Below, in pieces: positions 30,542 through 42,367 of a DNA stretch of 64,000 bases. The notes below the pieces were generated by a model. It had not been told where the DNA came from. It did not search any database and was given only the letters and a program-made list of their open reading frames with translations. A program made the position numbers and the translations under genes. Source of the DNA: Larix kaempferi (lineage: Eukaryota; Streptophyta; Pinopsida; Pinales; Pinaceae); assembly GCA_027924585.1 (NCBI GenBank), contig BSBM01000372.1:34991001-35055000 (forward strand), written 5' to 3'. Within the stretch, counting starts at the first letter, position 1, and every line of letters begins with the position of its first letter.

Positions 30542-31867
30542 AATTAATGTTATTGAACTAACTATATTGTCAATACTTCTTTATTACAAAATACACAAAT
30601 AAAATAACACCAAAAATCATTATATATATATATAAACTATCATCATCATATATATGTCTATATTTATATCTATATATATAAAGATTATTGATACCTTTAA
30701 ATGTACTTGCTATCAATAATTTATTACAAATACACAAATAATAGAGAGAGAGATGCATCAAAAAGTTATTTGTTAAAGTGTAGTTATAAAGGAGAGGCAA
30801 AGGTCACTCAAGAGATTAAAAATGAAAATATAATTATTTTTATTAAGTATAAAAATTAATGAAACAATTCATTTAAATTTTAGCTAAAATTTAAGTAGAA
30901 ATTGCTTTTCATATTTTAACTTTATAATGTAAAATCTCTTCAACAGCACATTAGTCACACTTTACTCCCTTCTGTACCTATTACTTGAGTCTCAAGTCTT
31001 TTGCTAATTTAAATTTGTGCACGCACAAATAATAATTCAAATTGAATGGGATAGAAAATAAATGCAAATATTTTAGGTTTTCGACATTAAGAGATCAAAT
31101 TCCAAAGTCGATGAAACCAATTACATGAGACTTATGTTACAAATTTCTCTACATGGGGACACATACCCTATAAGTTTATAGAACACATAAAAATAAATAA
31201 GAGAAATAGGTCTAATTGTATGATAGAAGGGAAGAAAAATAAATAAGGGAAATAGGTCTAATTGTAGGATAGAAGGGACAGCTGACCAAATATATAAATA
31301 TTAAAAATATAAATTTATGTTTTAAATTTTATAATTAATCATTAATATTTCTTACTTGATTCATAATGCTAAATCAAGTGTTTTGATATTATAAAATGTA
31401 TTAATATTAAGTCTCAAGATTAAATTCAACCACAATCACTACTTATTAATAAATTTAAACTTTAAAAAACAACGAGGGTCACATGCTCTACATTTTTCAA
31501 TGTTAATAGCATTTTCTCTACACCTATGCAAATGAATTGCCCCCAACAAAGTTTCTTGAATGCATGAATACCTTCGTCAAAATATCCAAATGCATACCCT
31601 CTCCTATAGAAATCTCCAAGTACATATGTATATTCTCAATGTGTAAACACCGTCTCTAAAAGATGAAAATTCATTCATGCCATATGAAATGCGTATATAT
31701 GCCCTCTATACAAAGTCAAAATTCAATTGCACCTCCTATGGAATGCCTTAATGATGAAATGCATACACACCCATGAACCCTAGGTAAATGATGCATCTAC
31801 CCATTAAACATGTTATATGATTCCTCATCGTCCACAATATATATTTCATAAATATTATTTATAAGTT
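30542..31867. other. AT-rich intergenic DNA
   Basis: No gene is seen. A (TA)n-rich stretch lies at 30620-30680. A ~50-bp tandem duplication containing GAAATAGGTCTAATTGTA lies at about 31195-31280. Confidence 0.5.
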
Positions 31868-32222
31868 AAGGATGCAGTGGGCTGTTGGTGGGGATAGATG
31901 GATTTCATTCCATCCACCCGAGTTCAATTCCATTGAGACATCTCCTGGCTTGGATGAGCGGATGACGGTTTGCTCGACCTACCATCCACGATATGTGAGG
32001 AAGTTTGTTGAGATTTTCCGTGTGTGTTAGCTTTCCTTGATTCCTTCGGAATAGCAGGAATATGAAACCCCATTGTTTGTGGGACAAGGGACCCCTCTCT
32101 ATGCAACGATTTAACTGCTAAAGTCTACAGAGGTGTACATACCTTACCCCCCTCTGGATTTGAACCCGTGACCTCCTAGGAATGAACACATGTTCTTAAC
32201 CATTAGACCCACTCAAGCTTTT
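31868..32222. repeat. Two opposed tRNA-derived SINE-like heads
   Basis: On the minus strand, 32211-32192 holds an A-box-like word (TGGGTCTAATGGTTAAGAAC) and 32167-32156 a B-box word (GGGTTCAAATCC), about 25 bases apart. They are followed by a body (32141-32061) that recurs at 30541-30461. On the plus strand, 31873-31891 and 31919-31931 hold a second A-like word (CAGTGGGCTGTTGGTGGG) and a B-like word (CGAGTTCAATTCC). The two heads point toward each other. Both look like tRNA-derived SINEs; neither folds into a tRNA that I can close. Confidence 0.55.
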
Positions 32223-35200
32223 ATATATATATATATATAAACTTTTCTCAAAGTTAATAGCACATTTTTTTCACCAAAAATACTTTTAGAAATTTCATTG
32301 CCACCAAATTTACCACCCACAATATATATTTCATAAATCTTACTTATAAACTTACACAATATATTCTATCACATATATATAAAGATTTGTTAATAACTTG
32401 CATACTTTTAATTCTCAAACTTAATGACAATTTTTTTTCACCAAAAAAGCTTTTTGGAATTTCATTGCCACCCAATTTAAACATTTGAACACGAACCATG
32501 CAACTTAATAAACATATTAATCAATAGTAAATCTCAAATCCAATGAAAACATGTCACAAATCAACCGCTATCACTTTTCAGCAACTGAACCACTACTCAA
32601 TGCCAAGAGACTAACCAACAACAACAAAATGGGGGCCCCACACTAGCAAATGGTCACCATGATTTCTTTTTGTGTTTAATTAGGCTTGCGTTGTAGAATG
32701 GTTGGTGGGACCAAGTACAAAAATGGTAGAAAACTAATTTAATTAGATTTTCCTTTTAAATATCCTAATAAAAGTTTGCCACTGTGAGTAATTCTGCATT
32801 TATCTCAAGGGCACATGATACCTTTGTGCATACCCTTGACTCTTGAGGGCTTTGGCATGCCCTAAAGTACCTTTTGTACCATGCACTTATACATCATATC
32901 TAGTACATAGTCAACATCACCAATACAAAAATTGCCATCTGAAACGTGTACCCAAATGGATTGGACACATACACCCCTGGTCCCCTATTACACTACTTGA
33001 AATTCAATTGTTTTGAAACGTGTCCTTAGTCATATATGTTCTATATACATGCATCTAAAAATGAAAATTATGTTACCCCACATTGTTGTTGAATGAGGTG
33101 TCACAAAATGTTTAAATCTATAAACACGTGTAGAAAAATGGATGCATTCTTTTGGCAAGATGGTTCTATTTATTATACCTATCGAAGATAAGTATATAGC
33201 ATTTAATTTGGATTTCACTTTTTATTAATTTATAAATTTCCATTCTAAATTTTTATATAGTTGTCTATAGTTTTATGAATTTTAATTATTAAATTGATTT
33301 TAAAATAAATAAAAATTTATATTTTAAATTTTATAAATTATATAATCTTTATTTTCTATTGGCTATTCTTATTTACTTTTATTTTTGGTTGGCTAGCAAA
33401 CTTAATTTGACAAATAAACTCCTGAGATGTGACTTTTTTGAAATTAAAATTTATAAAAAATCCAATTGAAACACCTATATATATATCGTATTGTGAAAAA
33501 TGAAAATGAAAACCATGATGATACGGCGTGAAAGCCAGAAAAACTTTACGGCAAACTAATCACGGTTGTCAACCTATAAAACTAACGGCAGGTGAATGGT
33601 AGACAGAGTATACAATTTACGGCCGATATACGGTCCGATTAAAATATTCGCAACCTATCAAAACACAACACAGTGCAATATGAAACTTCGCGCCAAATGA
33701 AAATGGTCCGAATTAACCTTTGACGCTCTGACGTTGTCTTTTTCACTAAAACAAAATTTCATTGCGCAGTTTCTGCCTTTGAAATTATTAATAAATTCAA
33801 TCAGATTAAAGAAAAGTCTTGATTTATGGATGAGATTTTTCTCTCTTTCCAATGGTTTTTGTCAATACCTGCATCCAGGGGTTAAATTTGACGGGCACCC
33901 TTACCCATCAACAAAATTTTTTTTGACGGTTTTGTTCCCAAAACTGCCCTGCATATAACTTTTAATAAAAAAATTTACCCTTCAATTGAAATTTACTCCT
34001 AAGCAGGGAAGAAGTTATGCCTTTGGGATTGAAATTTACTCTTTCATAGATTGTACTCATAGACTACAATTGATACCAGCATTTACATGATGATGAATGA
34101 TGTCGGGCAGCCTGGGGGATATCAAAGTTAGAATCCATATATGCATATTCAGTCTTGTTCCTTATCAACAAATACTGAGAAGCGTCTCATAGCTAGGCAG
34201 TTGATAGCTTGAATGTAGTTAGGTGCTTTATTGCTTAAAGGGTCATAATTAATGGCACAAGCGAGTGGCTCAAAAATGGGGAAGAGGCCACACTAAAAGG
34301 GACACTAAGCCCTGAAAAGAGGCTTTATTAACACAGGACCTATTAATCCCTGTTTTTTTTGCATTTCATATGTTTGCTGATGTGGGACCTGTTAAGTCCT
34401 AAAAGGTTTTGCATTTCATATTTTTGTTGATCTGAAATGTGCAAGTTAACATGCATCTATGTTAATTAATTATGTGAAACAGGAAAACTGTAGGCAAGGA
34501 AAAAAAAATGGGAAATCCGAGGTTAACATGAATATATGTTATTCTATTAATCTCTCTCAAACAGTGAAGAATTCAGCTATTTTTTTTTCAGAATTTAGAT
34601 TTTTTTTCTTCAGAAATTAGAATTTAACTCTGTTCTAATCACTATTTGATGATAAAAATGGATTAAACACTCATAATATTTTTTAATGTATTCATTTTTA
34701 GTCTATCCCAGCTATACCTATATACTATGTATAACTTCAGTTTCTCTTTATCATAATATCCCATAGCTGAAATACGTTTGTTCTTCCATATATCCTAGAA
34801 ATAAGACACAAAATATATGTATGGTGTATTATAACTGATATATGAAAAAACTTGAAATCTGAAATATAAAAACAGATTTGAAAATATGAAAAACTGAAGC
34901 ACTCCAAAATCTGAAACTAACAAGACAATAACTACATGAAAATATTCTAAAGTGTTAAGACTACTCAGTTACTAATTAACAAGAAAGAGTTGAAATAACA
35001 TAGATTTCATCCAGAACTGATCACAGACTTTGAAGAACAAAATTAAACCTTAGCAGCAAACACGTGATGATGTTGATTTGTGTGATGATGATGTTGAGTA
35101 AGAGGAGAATGAGATATAGACACTATGGAAAAACATGTGATGATGTTGATTTGTGTGTGATTGCATATGCAGCTAGAAAATATATAGAAGGTGACATGAA

Positions 35201-35743
35201 ATCAAATGAAATTGTGGAGAACACCAAGTGCAGAGAAGTTTCATGTGTCACATAAGAAGACGACGATAGATTATGGTAAAAATCTCATCTCCATGAAGTG
35301 TTGTATGGGTAAGAAATATTTGCATGGGAGATGTACACATGGTTGTGCTACATGTAAAATTGTGTAATTTAACCCTTCAAACATAGGAGTTTCAAACTGT
35401 TCACCTAGGCTCTAAGGCAACTTCAGCTAAATAAATATTCCTCATACCTAATAGGACAGAATAACATGCACTTCCATTGCATTGTAGTCTATAGAGAATC
35501 AAAGATAAATGGAAAGAAAAATAACTCATATAAATGGAAGCAAATGAAACTACCACATTTTATATCATTGAATATCATTTACTGTGAAAATGTTCAAAAA
35601 GTACATAGAATACCATTGATTGTGAAAATGTTCAAAAAGTACATAGAATATCATCTTGAGATGTTCAATCTTGTCTCACTTGACGTTGGTAGTGCCCAGA
35701 TTTAAGATTTACCATTACAAACCTAAACATAAAAGAAAAAACC
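32223..35743. other. 3.5-kb gene-free stretch
   Basis: I find no recognisable protein, LTR or TIR element. The DNA is AT-rich with unremarkable A/T runs. Short duplications occur near 34370-34430 (TTTTGCATTTCATAT twice), 35065-35160 (GTGATGATGTTGATTTGTGT twice) and 35580-35650 (a 37-bp unit, TGAAAATGTTCAAAAAGTAC, twice). The last might be part of the hAT element's 3' flank. Confidence 0.5.
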
Positions 35744-37996
35744 TTAAATATTTAATATTCTTCTTTCCTTAACAGCTTTCCAGATTTCATATACCCTATC
35801 CCATTCCACCATCGCTGAATCTAAACCTGTTAGTGACACCCGCATCAAAGCATCTAATGCATCCAATGATAATTTTGTTCTTCGTACATCCTTTATTATG
35901 TTTTGTCTTGAGAATCCTCTCTGACATGCCACTGTACTTGCAAGAATAGTAAGTATTGCTTGCCATAACTTTAGCATGTTAGGAAAATCTGTATGTAGCT
36001 CTGTGACACAAAAAATCCTCCAAGCATCTTTGATGGATGATCCCTCGCAATTAACACGAAGAGTATCAACAAATGGATGCAGTTCTTTTAAACAAGCTTC
36101 AAAATCAAATTTTGTTTTCTTTTCCTCCTTCTCACATAAAGTATGTTGCACATGTTGGAAAATTTTATCAAGCCAACGTTTTGAATTCCATTCTCTGTCG
36201 TGAACATCCTGTAAATAATGACAAGGACTAAACAATCTTGCAGAATTGAAAAAAGAAAGATCGGGGAACCTTCCATTCAAACTGTCTACAAGAGCTTGAA
36301 CATAATCTTTTGCAAGTTGTTTGCAACTCTCTACTGAACCTTCAATGCAAGGTTTCCATGATTGTCTTTGTGTATCACCATAATCAATAGATGTATGCGG
36401 AATTGCTACAAATCGCAATTCATGCCTATGAACAAGTCCCTCTTTATCACAAATCTCTAAATAACCAAATTTAGAGGCATCTAGAAATTTAGATAGGTAA
36501 CATGTGCCATCTGCAAATGTATCATTTCTTAAAAACCATCTTTTTAAAGTGTTTATGGTAACATCTATGGCTGCCCCTAAAGAAGTAACATCAACGTACT
36601 CTTCTTGGAATTTCTTGTTCAACTTGTTTAGTTCACTCATTACATCTGCAAGCATATGTAAGCAAAACTGTACTGAAAATATCCTTGCCTTATCATACCA
36701 TAAGTCTTTCTTTTCAGTTTTTCACAAAGTCAATATTGGAGGCATCAATACAACAAGTCTTTCAATAACTTGTCCCCTTGAGAGCCATCTAACTCCATGG
36801 ATTTGAAGAGCATTAAGAGTTTCAAGCTGCATAAGTTCTTGTAGAGCAATAAGTTCACTATTTCTTTTAGTAGAATTTTGCACCCAAGAATATACCTTAT
36901 TTGCCAATTTTTCAACAAATAATAATTCGGGTATTCTTTTGGAAGCATCTGATGTCGCTAAAGCTTCACGATGAGCAATGCAGTGAACACCCACAAGATT
37001 AGGTACATCTTTTTTCATAAAAGTAACAAAACCATTTTCAACCCCAACCATTGATGAAGCGCCATCTGTAGAAACTCCTATCAATCTTTCCTTTGAAAGA
37101 CCCCTTGCTGCAATTAAATCATTGATTGCATCATATGTTGTTTTTCCTCTTCCATCACAAACATTTATGAGCTTTAAAAACTGTGAAATTGGAGGCCCAA
37201 ACCCTTTTGAGTCTAGAAATGTGGCATAAACCACAAGATGTTTTTCCAAACTGCGATCCGTACTTTCATCTAGCATCAATGAAAAAAAAGGGCTATCCAA
37301 CATTCTTGAAATCTGTAGCTCTTCAAGATAATCAGATATAGCAAAAAGAAATTCTTTTGCAGCCATGTGATTTGTATATGATGTGTAGTCTTTGATCTTT
37401 GGCATGTTTGGTGTTTGCAAGGACATTGTAAACAAGCAAAGAGATTCATATTTTGAAAGGGGTAAATCTTCTTGCACCATCCAGTAAACTAATTTCATAG
37501 TTGTGATGATTTTATCCTTGTTCCTTTCATCAATGCATGCTATGTGTTCTGGAATAGGTTTTGCTTTCCTCTCATTTCCACATATCCATTTTGCTTGTGA
37601 AAGTTTATGGATGTTTGAACTAGCATGAACAACTATTGAATCATGTTGCAAGGTAGAGCAACCAGTGCCAACTCCCCATGGTCCGATTGCCTTATGCGTT
37701 TCACAATATATACATTTCATAACTGTTTTTCCTTCATGTTTTGCCTCTCTTAACCACTTATACTTAGTTTTCCATTGTTCACGAAACTCTCTTCTTACTT
37801 TCAATTTTCTTTTCTTTTGAGTGCTAAGTTCTCCTCCTTGAAATTCTTCATCACATTCTTCATCCTGCCGTAGGATATCTAAGTCTTCATTCAAATCAAA
37901 ATTACAATTCTCTCTATTAGGCGACGCAACTTGTGATGTAGACGACCATCCAAAGAATTTTTTGATGGAAGATTGGTTCTTTTTGCTTTGAGACAT
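35744..37996 (-). pseudogene. hAT-type transposase gene, one in-frame TGA
   Basis: The frame has 750 codons (start MSQSKKNQSSIKKFFGW at 37996), with one TGA at 36722-36724 after codon 424. Everything before and after is open in the same phase. Visible in order: a PIP-box-like QSSIKKFF (8-15), a basic KKRKLKVRRE (61-70), and a TTF/BED-like zinc finger (W81, CIYC 95-98, HASSNIH 124-130). The hAT catalytic-core landmarks are SLMLDESTD with D243, GVSTDGASSMVG with D311, VHCIAHREA and GVRWLSRG. The C terminus has the hAT dimerisation block (LWQAILTILASTVACQRGFS then KLSLDALDALMRVS, about residues 675-720). The layout resembles the ZNF862-like hAT group. No terminal repeats or 8-bp target duplication were found, so it may be an old transposon or a decayed host copy. 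The TGA could come from TGG or CGA. Confidence 0.92.
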
Positions 37997-38777
37997 GTTT
38001 TGATGTAATACCTATATAATAAAAAAATGTAATTAAATATTGTACAAATTCTCATAAATAAATCCCTCCACTAAAATGACAATCTCACAATATTAACTCA
38101 CAATATTGTTTCATTATAATAAATCGAAGTTACATTAGAAGGATTAATATATATTGGGATACACACAATCAGATTTATTAATATATATCACGATATATAC
38201 AGCCATGAATATTAATCATAATATATCTCAAGATATATATTAATAGTAACATATATTGGGATATATACCGTCATAAATATTAATCCTAATATATCTTAAG
38301 ATAGATATTAATAGTAATATATCTTTGGATATAAACAATCAGATTAAAAATAAATCTCACTATGTGGGTGGCATTTCTAATTTACCTAAAAGTATTTTCA
38401 GCATGTCAACACTATCAAATGAGTATGGGTGGCATTTCTCATTTACCTAAAAGGATTTTCCTCATTATACTGACATGCAAAAGTAATTTCCTCATATTAC
38501 TAAGTCATAGCTGTCACTCTAGCATTTGGACGTCATCAACGCTATTTTTTTATGAATTTAGATAGTATTGGATGAAAATCAGTATCTTATCTTGGGCACC
38601 TTGAGACTATTTTTAATGGTTAAGGTTTTTTAAAGTAACATTTAGATTTGTTGATTCTTGAAGAGATTAATAATTAATCATTTTATGATCAAATTTTTAC
38701 TTTTTATAAAATAAGATGACAACATTTATCATAATTTAGTCGGGAAACTAGTAATGAGGACACTTATGGCTGAAATA
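37997..38777. other. Upstream flank of hAT gene, AT-rich degenerate repeats
   Basis: About 38140-38345 consists of diverged repeats of AATATATATTGGGATATATAC and related words. About 38362-38460 contains GGGTGGCATTTCT-ATTTACC twice. No promoter can be assigned with confidence. Confidence 0.5.
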
Positions 38778-39005
38778 GAGTTTACCAAACATAAAAGCTA
38801 TATGGACTAAAAATAATTATTTACGATACCAATTAAAAATGACCATCTTTAAAGGACACACATTCATTCTGCTAAGAGTATTGGATCAAATGGAGTTTAC
38901 TAAACATAAAAGCTATATCGACTAAAAATAACTATTTACGATACCAATTAAAAATGACCATCTTTAAAGGACACACATTCATTGCTGCTAAGAGTATTGG
39001 ATCAT
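38778..39005. repeat. Tandem duplication, ~115-bp unit x2
   Basis: Copies start GAGTTTAC(C/T)AAACATAAAA at 38778 and 38893 and share TTACGATACCAATTAAAAAT and AAAGGACACACATTCATT. They are nearly identical. Confidence 0.9.
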
Positions 39006-39044
39006 TAACTTATTTTCTTACATAACATTAGCTCTTAACCATTC

Positions 39045-39600
39045 AAAATCAGTTTTAAGTCTTATTCCTGGACCTTATTTGAATTTGGAGCAAAAAGTTT
39101 TTAAGTCTTATTCCTGGACCTTATTTGAATTTGGAGCAAAAAGTTATTAGGCCTAGCACCGAGGGCTTCACCAAGGGTTTGAATTTGGAGCAAAAAGTTT
39201 TTAAGTCTTATTCCTGGACCTTATTTGAATTTGGAGCAAAAAGTTATTAGGCCTAGCACCGAGGGCTTCACCAAGGGACCCTTATTTGAATTTGCAACAC
39301 CAAGGGTTTGAATTTGGAGAAAAAGTTTTTAAGTCTTATTCCTGGACCTTATTTGAATTTAGAGCCAAAAGTTATTAGGCCTACCACCGAGGGCTTCACC
39401 AAGGGACCCTTATTTGAATTTGCAACACCAAGGGTTTGAATTTGGAGAAAAAGTTTTTAAGTCTTATTCCTGGACCTTATTTGAATTTGGAGCCAAAAGT
39501 TATTAGGCCTACCACCGAGGGCTTCACCAAGGGACCCTTATTTGAATTTGGAGCAAAAACCTATTAGGCCTGGGACTTAACCAAGGGACCAAGAGCCAAG
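39045..39600. repeat. Minisatellite with higher-order structure
   Basis: The array is built from three modules: A (TTTTTAAGTCTTATTCCTGG plus ACCTTATTTGAATTTGGAG), B (GTTATTAGGCCTA.CACCGAG plus GGCTTCACCAAGGG) and C (CCCTTATTTGAATTTGCAAC). The modules appear in varying order and become a regular A-B-C unit of ~128 bp for the last two copies (about 39279-39533). No reading frame is conserved. Confidence 0.9.
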
Positions 39601-41114
39601 TCATAGGAGCCCCACGAGTCCTTCAACGCCCAAACACTCAACGCCACAGCTTTCCTCATTTGTTACTTGTAATACATGGTACGCATTGGGATATATAAAG
39701 TGTCAGCCAAACTTTGCTGCACTGCATGTGGTATTAATACTGAAAACTAAAACAAAGATATCGCCAGCCAAAGCCCGAATGCTCAACTATTTAAGCTATG
39801 GGAACTACGAATGCTTTCGTTTCACCCAACTCAGAGTAATTGTTGATCAAATATTCTTTCGAACAGTCTCACGTGAAGGACATATTAGTGATGAATTTCC
39901 ACGACAGGCCGTGTCCAATATCAGATAGCCAAAGCAAACATGAATTTTAGTCACTCCGTAATTCAGAGATCTCATGAATTATAACGACCAGTAACGAACA
40001 CAAACAGCCATATGAGGGACGAGTGACTTTCTGAAGCAAATGCCTACGTCAAATTTGAAGGAAGAATATCAAGCCGGTATACAAAGGAATTTGATATCGT
40101 TGTAGCAATGGAGGACGCCGGCTGGATAAATTGCACCATTTGGGAAGCACGTGGTTCTGTTACAGACCGAATATTATGTCTCCGATTGCTAGCCGACACA
40201 AGTAAGCATCGCAGCCCTCGGGAGAAGAACACAAAATACAAAAAGGTTATATTGCTCTCTCAAGATAGATCCACTCCTAAATCAGGGTGATCTTAACTTG
40301 AATTTTCAGACTGTTTTCACACTCTGTGTTACAGTGAACTAGTGAGTTGCTGCCAAGCTGGTGACAAGTCTAGTGGGTGATGAAAAAGATGGAAGAGACA
40401 AAAATCAGAAAAGAAATCTCAGATTAAGTCTTGCTAATTAAAAGTATACTTGGTCTCAATCATTAATGTCAAACGAATTCTCACTATAAAAAATGTCCTA
40501 AACAAAACAAACTTTCTTCCATTAATCAGAGATGTTAAAGTACATAGTTCTGAATCTTCTGATACAATTTCAGATCAAACTGGCAAAGGAAAGTCAGAGC
40601 TGTAGCATGCAATTTTTTGACATTTTAAACCTCGAATCGAAATTTTGTTTACTGTACATTAATAAGAATTGAAATTTTGTTTTACTGTACAGTGTACACT
40701 AATAAAGACCACTGAAAGTTGAAACCCTAAATTGAAATTTTGTTTTACTGTATAGTGTACATTGAAAGTTGAAACCCTACTAAGGAGTTTGACCAATGGA
40801 CATTGAAATTGTTCTATTTCCAATTTTCCAGTAACGGGATAAGTTGAATGGTGTACAATGTACTAACCTTGCAAAGTTCGGTGACGGTGAAGCCAGATTT
40901 CTGAAGGAAGTTCCAGAGAGACTGGAGTTAGTGCTCAGGCTGCAAGCGTGCCCAGTCCCAGTGTCCCGCTGCCCAGTGCCCCCTGCAATCTCCGCGTGAG
41001 GCAAAATGTTCTAAACTGCAACCAAATAATTTGAGCAAGTTCTCGGCCTGAAAATTAGAAGCATTGGAGAGTTTTGTTATTGCCATAAAGTTTGAACCAT
41101 CAATTCCTAGCCAA
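39601..41114. other. Unassigned stretch next to DCD-domain exons
   Basis: No confident gene is seen. On the minus strand, about 41010-40872 is an open, Ser/Thr-rich segment ending at a donor-like AAG|GTTAGT, which could be a further exon of the DCD gene. The word GAAATTTTGTTTACTGTA is repeated near 40640, 40670 and 40735, a small local repeat. The ORFs on both strands at 40044-40290 overlap each other and are unrecognised. Confidence 0.35.
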
Positions 41115-41573
41115 TCAGAGTCTACTAGATATTTTTCTGAACATTTTTTGCGGCCATTCTACCTCTGTTGGAGACAACTCTGGCAGAAACTTAGACTGAT
41201 CATAGTCGCAAAGTGCTGATTTAAATCTTTCTAAATCAAGAGAGGGTCTCCTCTCTCTTAGGCAAACTCTAACCTGAAAGACATCCCAAGAAAATGGCCA
41301 TAAATCTTATATGCACCAAGATTTGAATGAAAAGAATTGCTGGTCAGATTCCATGCCAGCTTTTAAAATAAAGCACAAAATTACAACACAAAACGTGGAA
41401 ACCATGTATATATACATCAGGAACTAAATATAGTCACAAGCTTAAAATATCCTAGTACCATAGGTGATAAACAAGGTTACCTGGGCAGGATATTTGGATG
41501 CAAATGCTTTCCCACTTTCTTGAGGTTTCCAACGCTTCCATGCAAAAGGCTCCAAATTTAATCCACCTGGAAC
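41115..41573 (-). pseudogene. DCD-domain protein gene fragment (two exons)
   Basis: Exon 1 (41573-41481) reads VPGGLNLEPFAWKRWKPQES, then GKAFASKYPAQ, and ends at a donor CAG|GTAACC. Exon 2 (41273-41115) starts after TTTCAG with VRVCLRERRPSLDLERFKSA, then LCDYDQSKFLPELSPTEVEW, to a TGA. The phase-0 join Q|V recreates the hallmark end of the plant DCD (development and cell death) domain, YPAQV followed by a charged, hydrophobic-patterned tail. The G-G-L-N-L-E-P-F-A-W motif just before it is also typical. A TTCCAG|GTGGATT acceptor inside 41567-41573 could be the exon start. The N-terminal half of the domain (FGLP and LFLF motifs) is not found upstream, so this is a truncated copy, or the 5' exons lie elsewhere. 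Confidence 0.7.
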
Positions 41574-42367
41574 CACTGCATCTTCTTCTTCAGAACAATA
41601 TTAATGGAAGTATTCTGAGAATTTCGCTACAGCAGAAGCACAAACCGGCTAGATGGGGTCACGAGAAGTCACGACTCACAGGCTCACAGCTCACAAAGGA
41701 AAACAGAGGAAGGCTTGAACAAGTGCATTCTGGTGACGGGAGGCGCTGGTTTCATCAGAGACTCGGGATTGAACCCTATTCAAACATCCCGATTCCCCGA
41801 ATCATGAAATCAATCTCCTTTTCTGACTGCGAACGTCGAATGGATACTGCTATCTCAACTTTTCCTCGAGATTTGGTTTGCTAGACTGTTATTTCCGAAT
41901 CTCTTAGCGTTGGATTGTATTGTGGACCAATTACAACTATTGAAGAATGTTGGGGACCGGGGTGGCTCAACAATTGGAGATTCGGAAGCCACAGTAGTGA
42001 CTAGTGAGTCACGCTCCGGCAGTGGCACTCAGCACAGGCCTCATCGACAACTGCTACCACGACTCCTGCTCGGCTCAGTAGGAATCGTGGCCATTCGCCT
42101 GGCTCGTCTGGCTTCGATATCCCAGCAATCTATCATTACCAATATTTCTGCAGCTCCCAGAGTCCCATCAATGGAGGCCAGACCAGCGTTCCCCTAATTG
42201 AGAGAAGGCAAGGCCAGTCCAGAGTCCTTAGCTCATCGTATGTCCATCGACCAGCCTCAACCCAATTTTTTATGTCTTCTATATCCAAACGATCAGCAAA
42301 AGTTGGAGGCAGTTCCACCTGCAACGGAACTTCCACGGAGGGAAAACAAGAGCGGCCCCAAAACAAG
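41574..42367. other. GC-richer unassigned stretch upstream of DCD exons
   Basis: Base composition is higher in GC than the surroundings (for example 41640-42120), as in gene 5' regions. Frames exist on both strands (plus 41498-41884 and 41910-42197, minus 42366-42136), but none resembles a known protein. It may be the decayed 5' part of the DCD gene. Confidence 0.35.

Noticed and set aside
32156-32220. Functional tRNA gene
   Set aside because: A- and B-box words are present but acceptor and anticodon stems cannot be formed; the flanking body recurs at 30461, as for a SINE.
39686-40290. Short ORFs on both strands upstream of the DCD exons
   Set aside because: No motif, mutual overlap and no splice context. 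They remain unassigned rather than called as genes.
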